Source: Acidicapsa dinghuensis
GTDB lineage: Bacteria > Acidobacteriota > Terriglobia > Terriglobales > Acidobacteriaceae
Reading direction: 5' to 3'
DNA length: 64,000 nucleotides
Assembly: GCF_025685685.1 (NCBI RefSeq)
Contig: NZ_JAGSYH010000006.1
Coordinates: 285,556-349,555, forward strand
This document shows positions 27,365 to 35,819 of the stretch, one piece after another. The translations under genes were made by a program, and so were the position numbers. A model generated the notes under the pieces. That model was not told where the DNA came from and did not search any database. It worked only from the letters and a program-made list of their open reading frames with translations. Each line of letters starts with the position of its first letter. The first letter of the stretch is position 1.

Positions 27365-28305
27365 AGGCCAGAAGCCTGTTCTCGTACTCGAACAGGAACA
27401 GAGATCTCCGAGACTTCGGAATGATCGAGAAGTATCCAATCTGGTGGAAATAGATCAGGATGGTAGCTGGATGAGGTCAGGTGCCAGTACTTCGGGGCTA
27501 CGACAATCTTGTCATGGCGTCTATTGAGCCAAGCTCCCCACCAGGAAAACGTGCTGTTCGCAATAACATGATGACGGCACATAGACATCAGGCGCAGATC
27601 CTCGTGCGCAGTAGCATCGGAATTGTGATCTACAAATTCAATATTGTTATCGTCAGATAGATGTTTTCTAGCGAACTTCATATCGTCCGAAAAAACAAAG
27701 AAGGTGGGACTATTCAACTGGCTTCGGAAAAAATTCATCGATCGATGATAGTAGCTCAGAGGTAGGGCGATATTTCCCTCTGCGGCCAATGTGTAATCCC
27801 CTCTCCGAATGTGAAGAGAGATTGGCCAATTGGCCCGCTGAATCCGGTCTGATATTTCGGCATTCTTCCCAGTCATGGGTACCCGAAACTCAAATTCAGA
27901 TCTCAATTCCTTCTCCACTTGCATTGCGTAGTGATAAGACTGCCAATAGCCTGCCAGATAAGCGATTTTTGTGCCCTTTTCGATGCGAAGCTCAGGCTGA
28001 AAATCGTACCGGTGGGAAAATTCTTCTTTAACTACCTGAACTCCAAGTGCCCTTTTGAGGATTTCGTTAATACGCGAGGTTCTCTCTGATAACATCAGCC
28101 GATCTAGCCAGTTAAGTGTTCGGCTATGAGATTGAATAGAGAAATTGGACAGCAGAAATGGTCGTGCATAGCCATGCGAAACCGAACCCCTTAAATCAAC
28201 TGCGACATGCAGAGATGCGTTCTCACGTTTTGCGAAATAACGGCCAGCAGCGTACTGGAACAACTGGTTGCCAAGACCGCTAATTTGTCTCAAGATAATT
28301 TGCAT
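27361..28305 (-). CDS. Alpha-1,2-fucosyltransferase-like GT11 enzyme
   Basis: 314 residues from ATG 28305, which makes the protein start as GT11 enzymes do, with a beta strand then GLGNQLFQYAAGR. The second GDP-fucose site is present as LHIRRGDYTL, and the third motif is VIANSTFSWWGAWLN. An ATG at 28356 would add 17 residues. GT11 members transfer L-fucose (or close analogues) in alpha-1,2 linkage. It suggests that the local surface glycan carries terminal fucose, possibly mimicking H-type structures; that is inference. No GDP-fucose synthesis genes are in the window. Confidence 0.9.
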   Translation of the reverse strand: MQIILRQISGLGNQLFQYAAGRYFAKRENASLHVAVDLRGSVSHGYARPFLLSNFSIQSHSRTLNWLDRLMLSERTSRINEILKRALGVQVVKEEFSHRYDFQPELRIEKGTKIAYLAGYWQSYHYAMQVEKELRSEFEFRVPMTGKNAEISDRIQRANWPISLHIRRGDYTLAAEGNIALPLSYYHRSMNFFRSQLNSPTFFVFSDDMKFARKHLSDDNNIEFVDHNSDATAHEDLRLMSMCRHHVIANSTFSWWGAWLNRRHDKIVVAPKYWHLTSSSYHPDLFPPDWILLDHSEVSEISVPVRVREQASGL

Positions 28306-28365
28306 TTTGTTCTGTCTGATTTGATGCCGATTCTGCCCCGGTCTTCGCACCGTCATGCAATTTGC

Positions 28366-29142
28366 TCAGTCATTGTCAGGCTTAGTGAATTCGAATAAAC
28401 CGCAGGCGTAATCACTCTCTGGTATGGCTAGTGGGTTGGCGTCGCTGTGTAGTAGGCCGTCATCTCCAATGAAAGAAAAGGAAACCAGCTTCAGGCCAGT
28501 AAAATTTTGTAGCACTGTTAGTGGTGCAAAAATTCGATGTGCATTGAACTCCACCCGCTCTCGCCCGATAGGAACAGAGAAATATAATCGCCCCCCGGGA
28601 GATAAGACCCTTTGGAGTGTCTTCATGAACCGAAAGCAAGCTTGAGGGTCGATAGGATCACCATATCTTCCCAAGCCAAAATGTTCGGCTACGTGCAGGC
28701 TGGACATCGAGTCGATACTGTCATTGTCAACATGATTTAACTCAGTAGCGTCATCCTGAACAAAAGTAAGGCCTGGAATATCGCATTCCAAGGATCTGAT
28801 ATCGATCACAGTTACAGATCGAAATGTGAGCAGGTGCGCAATAAATCCATCGATCCTCGAACCAATATCAACGTGTTTCTTCGGATTTCGCTCAAAGATT
28901 TTTTGGGCAGCCCAAAGATCTTGGCGAAAGTAATGATCCTGGACAATCCCAGCGCTGGCGTCGCGATCCGTCAGAATGGGGAAGAGACTTGCTACGCTGA
29001 TACGAAACCCCCGCGGAGGGTTCATTTTTCCATACTGAACGATATCCCTGATATATCCGGGAAGCCTTATGAAAGCTCGCATGAATACACCCGGACGAAA
29101 TCCGCTGATATAGGCCTGCTTGTGACGAAGAGAAAATTTCAT
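28366..29142 (-). CDS. DUF268-family protein (methyltransferase-like)
   Basis: 258 residues from ATG 29142; ATG 29211 would add 23 residues. A class I SAM-binding core is suggested by KKHVDIGSRIDGFIAHLL and the acidic strand VIDIRSLECDIPGL, with the late motif RVLSPGGRLYFSVPIGRERV. This is the pattern of DUF268 proteins found in glycan clusters. It would be a candidate sugar O-methylase or a catalytically altered relative. It is the first gene of the three-gene minus-strand run with the fucosyltransferase and the second flippase. Confidence 0.75.
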   Translation of the reverse strand: MKFSLRHKQAYISGFRPGVFMRAFIRLPGYIRDIVQYGKMNPPRGFRISVASLFPILTDRDASAGIVQDHYFRQDLWAAQKIFERNPKKHVDIGSRIDGFIAHLLTFRSVTVIDIRSLECDIPGLTFVQDDATELNHVDNDSIDSMSSLHVAEHFGLGRYGDPIDPQACFRFMKTLQRVLSPGGRLYFSVPIGRERVEFNAHRIFAPLTVLQNFTGLKLVSFSFIGDDGLLHSDANPLAIPESDYACGLFEFTKPDND

Positions 29143-29306
29143 ATAGAGGAGACAGCGCCGCTGAAACACGTTGTATCGGAAACGGTCAAGGCTTGTCGGC
29201 GCTCCTGGCATTTGTTTTCAGAAGGCCACATGGCATCGCAAAGCTGATTATAATCGTCTTGTTGGGTCAGTTTAGATCTAGAGACTACGATTTTGTGGCC
29301 GACGGT

Positions 29307-30257
29307 GTGACAACAGAAAACAGATCCATCGGCATTATTATCCCCACGTGCAATCGGTCCTCTGCGCTTGTTTCCTGCCTTCAACATCTTGAAAGACAAT
29401 CGTGCTCAGATTTTGAAGTTGTTGTCGTTGATGATGGTTCCACGGATGACACCCTCGAACGGCTCGATGAATATCGCAAAAATTCACCTTTGCAACTTCG
29501 TGTGATTCGTCAGGAGAACTCAGGTCCAGCGCGTGCTAGAAATCAGGCAATCGCTCAGCTTCGTTCACCAATTTGTCTGATGATCGGCGATGATATCTTC
29601 GCTTCTCCCGAATTCGTCCACTCACATCTAATCGCGCATGAGAAGAAACCTCAAAAGCAGCTCGCCGTTGTTGGGCTTACGCGCTGGAGTGATTCAGGCC
29701 AGACGGTCACTCCTTTCATGCGCTGGCTTGAGGACAGTGGCGTGCAATTTTCCTATAAAGATCTGCTGGAGGGCGCAAAACCCGATTGGAAACATTTCTA
29801 CACAAGCAATCTTTCGGTGAAAACCGAGTTGTTGCGAGAGTTTCCTTTCAATGAATCATTTCGTAAAGCCGCAGCCGAAGATATTGAGTTGGGCTATCGC
29901 ATTCATCGGTCATGCGGATTGGAAGTTGAGTTTCAACCAGAAGCTCTTGCTCATCATCTGCATCCAACGGATTTTAGACAGGCTTGCAGGCGCAACATCA
30001 CCGTAGGAGCGTCCATGCGGCTCTTTGATGAGTTGTGGCCGGATGCTTGGCCTGCTAATCGATCTTTGTTTTCTCCTGCGAGACGTTTGGTGCGCGACCT
30101 CTTTGTAAAAAATCCGAGACTGCTTCAGATCTTAACGACGCTGGCGGAAACCGCGACGTCGCTCCACTGCCCCAATCCGCTGATGCGCAACGCACTCATT
30201 TGCTATTACAGGTTGGGATATGTTGGAGGCAGTGAAGTAGCCGCGCAAAGCATATAG
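29307..30257 (+). CDS. Glycosyltransferase family 2
   Basis: 316 residues from a GTG at 29307, chosen because it leaves room for a divergent promoter and starts just before the first strand (SIGIIIPTCNRS). A TTG at 29193 would overlap the opposite gene. GT-A fold: VVVVDDGSTDDTLE, GPARARNQAI, and a DxD-like GDDIFAS acidic pair; ED in AAEDIELGYRI is the likely catalytic base region. A basic C-terminal part follows. Substrates are unknown. It belongs with the polysaccharide genes to its left. The next gene, an ADOP permease, begins 17 bases downstream. Confidence 0.85.
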   Translation: MTTENRSIGIIIPTCNRSSALVSCLQHLERQSCSDFEVVVVDDGSTDDTLERLDEYRKNSPLQLRVIRQENSGPARARNQAIAQLRSPICLMIGDDIFASPEFVHSHLIAHEKKPQKQLAVVGLTRWSDSGQTVTPFMRWLEDSGVQFSYKDLLEGAKPDWKHFYTSNLSVKTELLREFPFNESFRKAAAEDIELGYRIHRSCGLEVEFQPEALAHHLHPTDFRQACRRNITVGASMRLFDELWPDAWPANRSLFSPARRLVRDLFVKNPRLLQILTTLAETATSLHCPNPLMRNALICYYRLGYVGGSEVAAQSI

Positions 30258-30274
30258 ACCAGTCAGGAGCATCC

Positions 30275-32734
30275 GTGGCCTTTCAAAGCACCGAAGTATT
30301 CCAAGCCCTCCGCATCTTCCGCCGCAATCCCGGCTTCTCCGCCGTTACCGTAGCCGTCCTCGCCCTCGGCATCGGCGCGGCCACGGCTATCTTCACTGTT
30401 TTCAGCGCGCTCATGCTCCGTCCGCTCGCGTTGCCGCACCCAGAACAGCTCGTCGAGCTATCCGGCATCTACCGCAATCACGCACGCATCGTCATCAGCT
30501 ACCCCATGTACCAGCAGCTCACTCAGAGCCAGCAGGTCTTCTCTTCACTCACCGGCTGGAGCGCCGGCAACACCGATAACGTCGACATCAACGGCAAGCT
30601 CATGCTCGCCGATGTCCGCGTCGTCACCGGCAACTACTACACAACGCTCGGTGAACATCCCTACCTCGGCCGCCTCATCTCCGCATCCGACCAGCAGGGA
30701 ACTCAAGGCCTCCCCGTCGCCGTCATCAGCTACGAGTTCTGGCATCGCCGCTTCGCCGCCAGCACCAGCGCCATCGGCAAGAGCATTCACATCGAAGGCA
30801 AGCTCTTCACCATCGTCGGCGTAGCCCATCCTTTTTCCTCCGGCGTCTCCATCGGCAACGTGCCTGACATCGTAGTTCCAGCCGGCTCCAGCGCGTCCTA
30901 TGATCTCTCCAGCCGCGGCCTCCTCTGGATCAATGCCACCGGACGCCTTCGCCCAGGCGTCACACTCGCCCAGGCCCGCATCCAGATCGAATCCTTCTGG
31001 CCGCGTCTCGTCGAAGCCACCGTCCCCACCCAAATCGTCGGCCCGCGCCGTCAGGCATTTCTCTCCATGGGCCTGCGTCTCGACCCTGCCTCCAACGGCA
31101 TCAACGTCGATCTCCGCGAAACCATGCAGCGCCCCTTGCGCCTTCTTCTTGGCATGGTCGGCCTCATCCTGCTTGTCGTCTGCATCAACCTCGCCAGTCT
31201 CACCCTCGCCCGAGCCAGTGCACGCCGCCATGAGGTCTGCACCCGCATCGCTCTCGGAGCCACGCCATGGCAAGCCGTTCGCCAATCCGTCTATGAGAGC
31301 CTTATCCTCGCCGCCACCGGCGCAGTCATCGGTCTGGCTCTCGCGTATGAAGGCAGCCATCTGCTCGTGGCACTCATGATCCGTGGCGCACAATCCAGCG
31401 TATTGCTCGACCTCCATCCCGACTGGCGCATCCTCGCCTTCTGCGCTCTCGCCGCCCTCGCCACCGGAGCCATCATCGGCCTCGTTCCCGCCTGGCGTCT
31501 CTCTCGCGAACACCCCGCCGAAGTTCTCCACGCTGGTCGTGGCACCCTCGGCACCGGAGCAGGCTGGCTTGGCAAGCTGCTCATCATCTCTCAGATCGCC
31601 ATTTCGCTAGTTCTGCTGCAAGGCGCGGGCCTCTTCCTCCGCAGCCTCTCCGCTCTCGAACACTTCCAGCCCGGCTTCGCGCGCAACAACCTCACTGAGC
31701 TGGAGCTTGCGCCGCAACCCGAATCAGCCAAATCCCCAGAACCCCCAAGCTATCGCCGCGAACTAGCCGAAGCCATCACCAGCCACGCAGAAGTTTCCTC
31801 GGCAGCCTTCTCCTCGCTGCCCATCCCCGCCAATGGACGAGGCTGGAAAGAAGCCGTTCTCGATGCCAATGACGCCAGCGCCAAAGGCGGTGTGCAGGCC
31901 ACCTTGGACGACATTTCGCCCAACTATTTCCAGACCCTCCAGATTCCCCTCGTCGCAGGCCGCGACTTCACATTGCAAGACGACGCCAAACATCCGCGCG
32001 TCGTCATCCTCGATGAGCAAATCGCGCAACAACTCTTTCCCAACACCGATCCCATCGGAAAGTTCGTCCGTTTCGGCGTGCAACCCGACCTGCAGCATCT
32101 TCAGGTAGTCGGGGTAGCCCAAAACGCCCGCCTCATCGACATCCGCGATGCCAATTCTCCCGTGATCTTTGAGTCCGCTCTTCAAACCGGAGTAGATGCA
32201 GGCGGCGCGCAGCTTCTCCTCCGAGGCAGTGAAACCGCAGCCACGCAAAAGGCCATCGAAGACACCGTTCAGTCCTTCGGTCGCGAATACGTATCAAGCA
32301 TCCGCACCTTCGAGCAACGCAATGAAGATTCACTCATCCTCGAGCAGATGACCGCAAAGCTCTCCAGCTTTTTCGCTGCCATAGCCCTGCTTGTCGCGGC
32401 TGCAGGACTCTTCGGCCTTATGTCCTACGCCGTCACTCTCCGCACCCGCGAAATCGGCGTGCGCATGGCCCTCGGCTCATCCCGCACTGGCATCCTTCGC
32501 CTCATCCTCCGCCAGTCGCTGCTGCTCACCCTCTTCGGCATCGCACTCGGCATCCCCTGCGCACTCTTTGCAGGCCGTTTCATCGCGCATATGCTCTTCG
32601 GTCTCTCCGCATCCGACCCCATCACGCTCATCCTCGCTTCGCTTACCCTCATCGCTGCAGGCCTGCTCGCCGGCTATCTGCCCGCGCGCCGCGGCACCCA
32701 CATCGACCCCATCACCGCCCTCCGCCAGGAATAA
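30275..32734 (+). CDS. ADOP-family permease, no N-terminal prefix domain
   Basis: 819 residues from a GTG with AGGAG upstream. Two MacB/FtsX repeats: N-terminal helix (VTVAVLALGIGAATAIFTVFSALML) with a large periplasmic MacB-PCD-like domain, three helices, then a second copy of both. The C-terminal FtsX block has REIGVRMALGSSRTGILRLI and GYLPARRGTHIDPITALRQE. These are the hallmarks of acidobacterial duplicated orphan permeases, which lack their own ATPase. Unlike the copies at 37660 and 58864, it has no soluble prefix of about 80 residues and no PadR gene beside it. Substrate unknown. Confidence 0.9.
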   Translation: MAFQSTEVFQALRIFRRNPGFSAVTVAVLALGIGAATAIFTVFSALMLRPLALPHPEQLVELSGIYRNHARIVISYPMYQQLTQSQQVFSSLTGWSAGNTDNVDINGKLMLADVRVVTGNYYTTLGEHPYLGRLISASDQQGTQGLPVAVISYEFWHRRFAASTSAIGKSIHIEGKLFTIVGVAHPFSSGVSIGNVPDIVVPAGSSASYDLSSRGLLWINATGRLRPGVTLAQARIQIESFWPRLVEATVPTQIVGPRRQAFLSMGLRLDPASNGINVDLRETMQRPLRLLLGMVGLILLVVCINLASLTLARASARRHEVCTRIALGATPWQAVRQSVYESLILAATGAVIGLALAYEGSHLLVALMIRGAQSSVLLDLHPDWRILAFCALAALATGAIIGLVPAWRLSREHPAEVLHAGRGTLGTGAGWLGKLLIISQIAISLVLLQGAGLFLRSLSALEHFQPGFARNNLTELELAPQPESAKSPEPPSYRRELAEAITSHAEVSSAAFSSLPIPANGRGWKEAVLDANDASAKGGVQATLDDISPNYFQTLQIPLVAGRDFTLQDDAKHPRVVILDEQIAQQLFPNTDPIGKFVRFGVQPDLQHLQVVGVAQNARLIDIRDANSPVIFESALQTGVDAGGAQLLLRGSETAATQKAIEDTVQSFGREYVSSIRTFEQRNEDSLILEQMTAKLSSFFAAIALLVAAAGLFGLMSYAVTLRTREIGVRMALGSSRTGILRLILRQSLLLTLFGIALGIPCALFAGRFIAHMLFGLSASDPITLILASLTLIAAGLLAGYLPARRGTHIDPITALRQE

Positions 32735-32739
32735 CGGCT

Positions 32740-32855
32740 GCTCTTACTTTTCTGGTTTTGCACCTGCCTTTCTGTTTTTGCTTTTGTCCTTGTTTTTGCA
32801 GTTGCCCTTGCCTTTCTGTCTGTCATCCCCGAAGGGGATCTGCTTCTCCATGACA
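32740..32855. repeat. Pyrimidine-rich intergenic repeat with small hairpin
   Basis: A stretch made of loose copies of (C/T)TTTCTGTTTTTGC-like units, then a nested palindrome: ATCCCCGAAGGGGAT at 32825-32839 inside TGTCAT/ATGACA arms (32821-32826, 32850-32855). No gene. It looks like a dispersed intergenic element; a genome search would be needed to confirm copies. Confidence 0.45.
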
Positions 32856-32979
32856 GAGCCGGATGCAGGGTTAGCCCTTGCAGACCGAAATAGTGAACGC
32901 CTCTAGCGAAGGATCGTCGCGAGCCATCAGGTAAACTTGCCCCGAACGCAAACCAGACATCCCGCGCGGAGGTCATCCC

Positions 32980-33552
32980 ATGGCGAAACTCATCTACATG
33001 ATGAACATCTCATTCGATGGCTACACCCAGGATGAGCATGGCGACTTCACCTTCACAGCTCCCATCGATCCCGCGGTCCACACCTTCATCTTCCAGCACG
33101 CCTCGTCTTTCCGCACCCTCCTCTATGGGCGCAAAGTCTACGAAACCATGCTCTACTGGGAAACCGCGCACACCCTTCCCGATCAGACACCGCTAGAGAT
33201 CGGCTTCGCCCGCAAGTGGCAGGCAGCAGAAAAGATCGTCTACTCGAAGACCCTGACAGAGCCGCACAGCGCTAATACCACAATCACGCAATCCTTCGAA
33301 CCCGAAGCCATCCGCAATCTCAAAGCAAATCGCAATCACGACATTGCCATTGCCGGCCCGGAACTAGCCGCGCAAGCGATACACGCAGGCCTCGTCGACG
33401 AGCTCCAGATGCGCATCTGTCCAGCGATCATCGGCGGCGGAACACGCTTCTTCCCAACCGGCGTGCGACTTGATCTGCAACTGATTGAAGATCGCCAGTT
33501 CCGCAATGGCGAAATCTTCCTGCGGTATGCGGTAAACAACCAATCGAAATGA
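32980..33552 (+). CDS. RibD C-terminal / dihydrofolate-reductase-like protein
   Basis: 190 residues with GGAGG before the ATG. The start LIYMMNISFDGYTQDEHGD and LLYGRKVYETM, followed by DIAIAGPELAAQAI and a C-terminal ELQMRICPAIIGGGTRFF, match the stand-alone RibD_C/DHFR-like family in which the NADPH-binding G-x-x-L-A segment is kept. The canonical members are reductases, but many of these small proteins have no known substrate. It stands alone between a repeat-bearing gap and the HEPN-like gene. Confidence 0.85.
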   Translation: MAKLIYMMNISFDGYTQDEHGDFTFTAPIDPAVHTFIFQHASSFRTLLYGRKVYETMLYWETAHTLPDQTPLEIGFARKWQAAEKIVYSKTLTEPHSANTTITQSFEPEAIRNLKANRNHDIAIAGPELAAQAIHAGLVDELQMRICPAIIGGGTRFFPTGVRLDLQLIEDRQFRNGEIFLRYAVNNQSK

Positions 33553-33709
33553 ATAGGTGGAATGTCGCGCGTCAGGCGTGGTAGTAAGAGGTTGTCCCGA
33601 GAGTTCGCCACCCAGAAGAACTAATGAATGTAAGGTAAGGTCGGTTATCGCAAAGTGATCTAGGGACCTATCATGGTCTAGCGATTCCAGTGATCAGATT
33701 GGAGCGAGA

Positions 33710-34510
33710 GTGCGAGTCTTTGCAACATGTGTGCAATGCTGGCAGAAAAAGGGAGCGCCCACCAGCGAGTCCTTCACGGTTCATTATTACGACGATCGAG
33801 TAGCCTACGTTACTTGTTCGCAGGGTCATCGAAGCGCTTTATTGATTCAGTCGCCGAAGTTCGAAGTGCTACTCGAATCGGGCGCAGGCGCCTTGATTGA
33901 TGGCTATACCATGGAAGCAGCCGCTAGCTTCTCAGCAGCCCTGGAACGTTTTTTTGAATTCTGCGTTCAAGTTTTTTGTGAGACACGCAAGCTTTCTCAA
34001 GATATCTACGACTTGATGTTCAAAGAAATGGCCCGCCAATCAGAGAGGCAGATAGGTGCATTTCTCGTCCTTCATGCGCTTGAACTCGGAATACCTTACA
34101 AATTAAATCAAGATATTCCGACGTTTAGAAACGGAGTAATCCATAAGGGGCAGATTCCGACTCCGGAGAGTGCAAAGGATTTTTGTAGAAAGGTCTACAA
34201 GGAAATATTGACTGTCTCAAAGACTTTGCTCGAAAAATTTCCTGACGCGTACAACGAAGTGATTCGCCGTGATCTTTCCAGCCGCTCAAGCAAACTTCCG
34301 GAGGACATGCCACGCGCGACATCCACTGGAACGGTGTTCTTTATGGCTCGGGAAGAAGATTTCGATGACGCGCTAATGAATTTCGCAAGAGGTCGGCAGG
34401 CCATGGAACTCGCCCCATCACTTATAAAGATGTTTTCTAATCTCATCGCGAGTAAGGGATCGCCACAGCCGTCTGCGGTTCCAAACGCTACGCCTGAAGA
34501 CAAACACTAA
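33710..34510 (+). CDS. Unknown protein with RX4H motif (possible HEPN domain)
   Basis: 266 residues from GTG 33710. Near the N-terminus, C7-x2-C10 and C36-x3-H40 resemble a small zinc-binding ribbon. The middle is helical with FEFCVQVFCETRKL and ends in TFRNGVIHKGQ, where R140-x4-H145 fits the Rx4-6H active-site motif of HEPN RNases. The helices before it match a HEPN bundle in length. Base composition is lower in GC than the permease genes around it. It precedes an RHH/PIN toxin-antitoxin pair. HEPN is a suggestion from one motif and helix pattern, not a firm assignment. Confidence 0.5.
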   Translation: MRVFATCVQCWQKKGAPTSESFTVHYYDDRVAYVTCSQGHRSALLIQSPKFEVLLESGAGALIDGYTMEAAASFSAALERFFEFCVQVFCETRKLSQDIYDLMFKEMARQSERQIGAFLVLHALELGIPYKLNQDIPTFRNGVIHKGQIPTPESAKDFCRKVYKEILTVSKTLLEKFPDAYNEVIRRDLSSRSSKLPEDMPRATSTGTVFFMAREEDFDDALMNFARGRQAMELAPSLIKMFSNLIASKGSPQPSAVPNATPEDKH

Positions 34511-34597
34511 CTACGAGTCTGATATGAGCCGGCAGCCAGCGCGCAAACATGGAGATCGTAAGAAATTAGATTTCGATACCTATACATCCTGCCGGTT

Positions 34598-34650
34598 GCC
34601 GGGTGCTCCGGTCTCGCTTCTGAGACTTGGGAGACCACAAATCTCGGCCC
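34598..34650 (+). repeat. Degenerate copy of the GGTGC-hairpin-GACCACAAA repeat
   Basis: GGGTGCTCCGGTCTC...GAGACTTGG then GAGACCACAAATCTCGG. It has the frame of the repeat family found at 55.7, 62.1 and 63.7 kb, with a decayed stem (34608-34630). Confidence 0.6.
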
Positions 34651-34782
34651 CTCATATTCCTGATCCTCTACAGTTACCCGCTAATCAGCGCTCACTGCTC
34701 CCGCCGCGCATTAACCGGATCAACCAGCAACTGAAGCACGATGATCCGCCAATCATCGTCAGTCCGCGTGGGGTAATCCCCA

Positions 34783-34811
34783 TACATTGTAATGGAATCC
34801 ATTACAATGTA
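34783..34811. promoter_or_regulatory. Perfect palindromic operator of the RHH/PIN module
   Basis: TACATTGTAATGG-AAT-CCATTACAATGTA: perfect 13-bp arms with a 3-base spacer. It covers the -35 and touches the -10 of the promoter at 34787-34815, as expected for autorepression by the RHH antitoxin. Confidence 0.75.
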
Positions 34812-34815
34812 ATAT
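34787..34815 (+). promoter_or_regulatory. Promoter of the RHH/PIN module
   Basis: TTGTAA (34787-34792), 17-base spacer, TAATAT (34810-34815). The expected start point is near 34822, the A of the antitoxin ATG. No ribosome-binding site is seen, so the mRNA may be leaderless. Confidence 0.55.
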
Positions 34816-34821
34816 TCAAAT

Positions 34822-35112
34822 ATGGCCACTGCTACCGCAAGGAAATCAAAGGTCTACACGATCAGCTTGCCTCCTGAACTCGCACAAAAGGCTGAGGCGC
34901 TGGCTAAACGGGACAGCCGCACCATGAGCGAGCTATTCCGCGAAGCCTTCCGCGCCTACTCTGCCCAACAGGCACGAACGACGCTGGATGAGCTGGGTGA
35001 GTATGCATCAGGCCGAAACCCCAGAGGCTACACCGAGACTGATGTTCCCCGGCTCATTAAAGAAGTGCGTGCTGAGAAGCCTCGCCGTCGCACGGTACGG
35101 TCCAACGGGTGA
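34822..35112 (+). CDS. Ribbon-helix-helix antitoxin (CopG-like)
   Basis: 96 residues. The N-terminal ribbon-helix-helix is KVYTISLPPELAQKAEALAK followed by RTMSELFREAFRAY, the usual CopG/RHH pattern for DNA binding as a dimer. The C-terminal half is charged and probably wraps the toxin. The gene ends with a four-base overlap (GTGA) with the PIN toxin, showing coupling. The 29-bp palindrome just upstream is the likely operator. There is no ribosome-binding site and the promoter spacing suggests a leaderless start. Confidence 0.85.
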   Translation: MATATARKSKVYTISLPPELAQKAEALAKRDSRTMSELFREAFRAYSAQQARTTLDELGEYASGRNPRGYTETDVPRLIKEVRAEKPRRRTVRSNG

Positions 35113-35507
35113 TCGTTGTCATCGACACAAACGTCTGGATTTCCGCACTTCAGTTTGCGAAACGTCGTGGCACGCCGACTTTGGCGCTCGAAAGAGCGAT
35201 GAGCGAAGACATCATCGCCACCTGCGATGAGATTGATGCGGAGATCGTGCGCGTCCTGACGGAGAAGTTTGCTTGGGAACAACACCGGGCAACCTCAGCG
35301 CTGCAGGCGATCCTGGCGCGTGGCATCCGTGTAAAGATTCGAGGCGCGGTAAAGGAATGCCGTGATCCCGGTGACGATATGTTTCTGGAGTGTGCAGCTC
35401 TTGCAAAAGCAGAGTTACTGGTTGCAGGCGACAAGGATTTGCTGACTCTTGGTACGTACAAGGGAACGCGTATCGTCACGCCCTCGGAGTATCTCAAAGC
35501 AAGATAA
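35109..35507 (+). CDS. PIN-domain toxin (VapC/COG1569-like)
   Basis: 132 residues from GTG 35109, overlapping the antitoxin stop. PIN acidic residues are visible: D6 in VVIDTNVWISAL, a Glu in DEIDAEIVRVL, and the pair in RDPGDDMFLECA and AGDKDLLTL. These form the metal-binding site of Mg2+-dependent RNases. Length matches COG1569-type putative toxins. With the upstream RHH gene it makes a complete type II toxin-antitoxin module; RNA target unknown. Confidence 0.85.
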   Translation: MIVVIDTNVWISALQFAKRRGTPTLALERAMSEDIIATCDEIDAEIVRVLTEKFAWEQHRATSALQAILARGIRVKIRGAVKECRDPGDDMFLECAALAKAELLVAGDKDLLTLGTYKGTRIVTPSEYLKAR

Positions 35508-35703
35508 ATATCCGGGCCATTGCTGAGAGCTCTATTGCGCATGATCGCCAAGTACAAATTGACATCCGATTTGGCCATATAGCTGTGCTCGATGAGCGCT
35601 CACGCTTTCCGATCCTCAGGCCGCCAAGTCCCTCCGTTAACACACGGATCATTTGGTATGTCGCAACTCACCAATCTTTAAACCGGTGTCAAATAAATTT
35701 ATT

Positions 35704-35721
35704 GTTCGAATATATACGAAC
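35704..35721. promoter_or_regulatory. ArsR-type operator, distal
   Basis: GTTCG-AATATATA-CGAAC: 5-bp arms with an 8-base AT spacer. The same half-sites and spacing recur in the proximal site, with centres 43 bp apart (about four helical turns). Confidence 0.6.
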
Positions 35722-35742
35722 TATGGTATCTTCGGAATAATC

Positions 35743-35768
35743 CATTGTTCGGCAATATACGAACAATG
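35743..35768. promoter_or_regulatory. ArsR-type operator, proximal
   Basis: CATTGTTCG-GCAATATA-CGAACAATG: perfect 9-bp arms with an 8-base spacer, 52 bases before the ArsR start codon. It shares GTTCG-N8-CGAAC with the distal site. Confidence 0.7.
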
Positions 35769-35819
35769 TTCAAGACGAAGCAATAGGAGAGGAGCAGAGA
35801 GGCAACGTAACGAACCGCT

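Larger units (their letters stand above)
34511..34821. other. Intergenic region: degenerate palindromic repeat, then toxin-antitoxin promoter
   Basis: No gene. A frame from 34524 is open but its translation is Pro/Arg-rich with no domain, and it runs through a repeat copy. It contains a degenerate hairpin repeat near 34598-34650 and the antitoxin operator at 34783-34811. Confidence 0.6.
35508..35819. other. Intergenic region with two ArsR-type operators
   Basis: No gene is seen in 312 bases. The right third is AT-rich and holds two related inverted repeats (35704-35721 and 35743-35768) upstream of the ArsR regulator. Confidence 0.6.

Noticed and set aside
30545..31531. 328-codon minus-strand open frame
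   Set aside because: Antisense shadow of the ADOP permease; Asp/Glu/Gly-rich with no structure.
34524..34877. 117-codon open frame before the antitoxin
   Set aside because: Runs through a repeat copy and the operator, has no domain and overlaps the antitoxin start.
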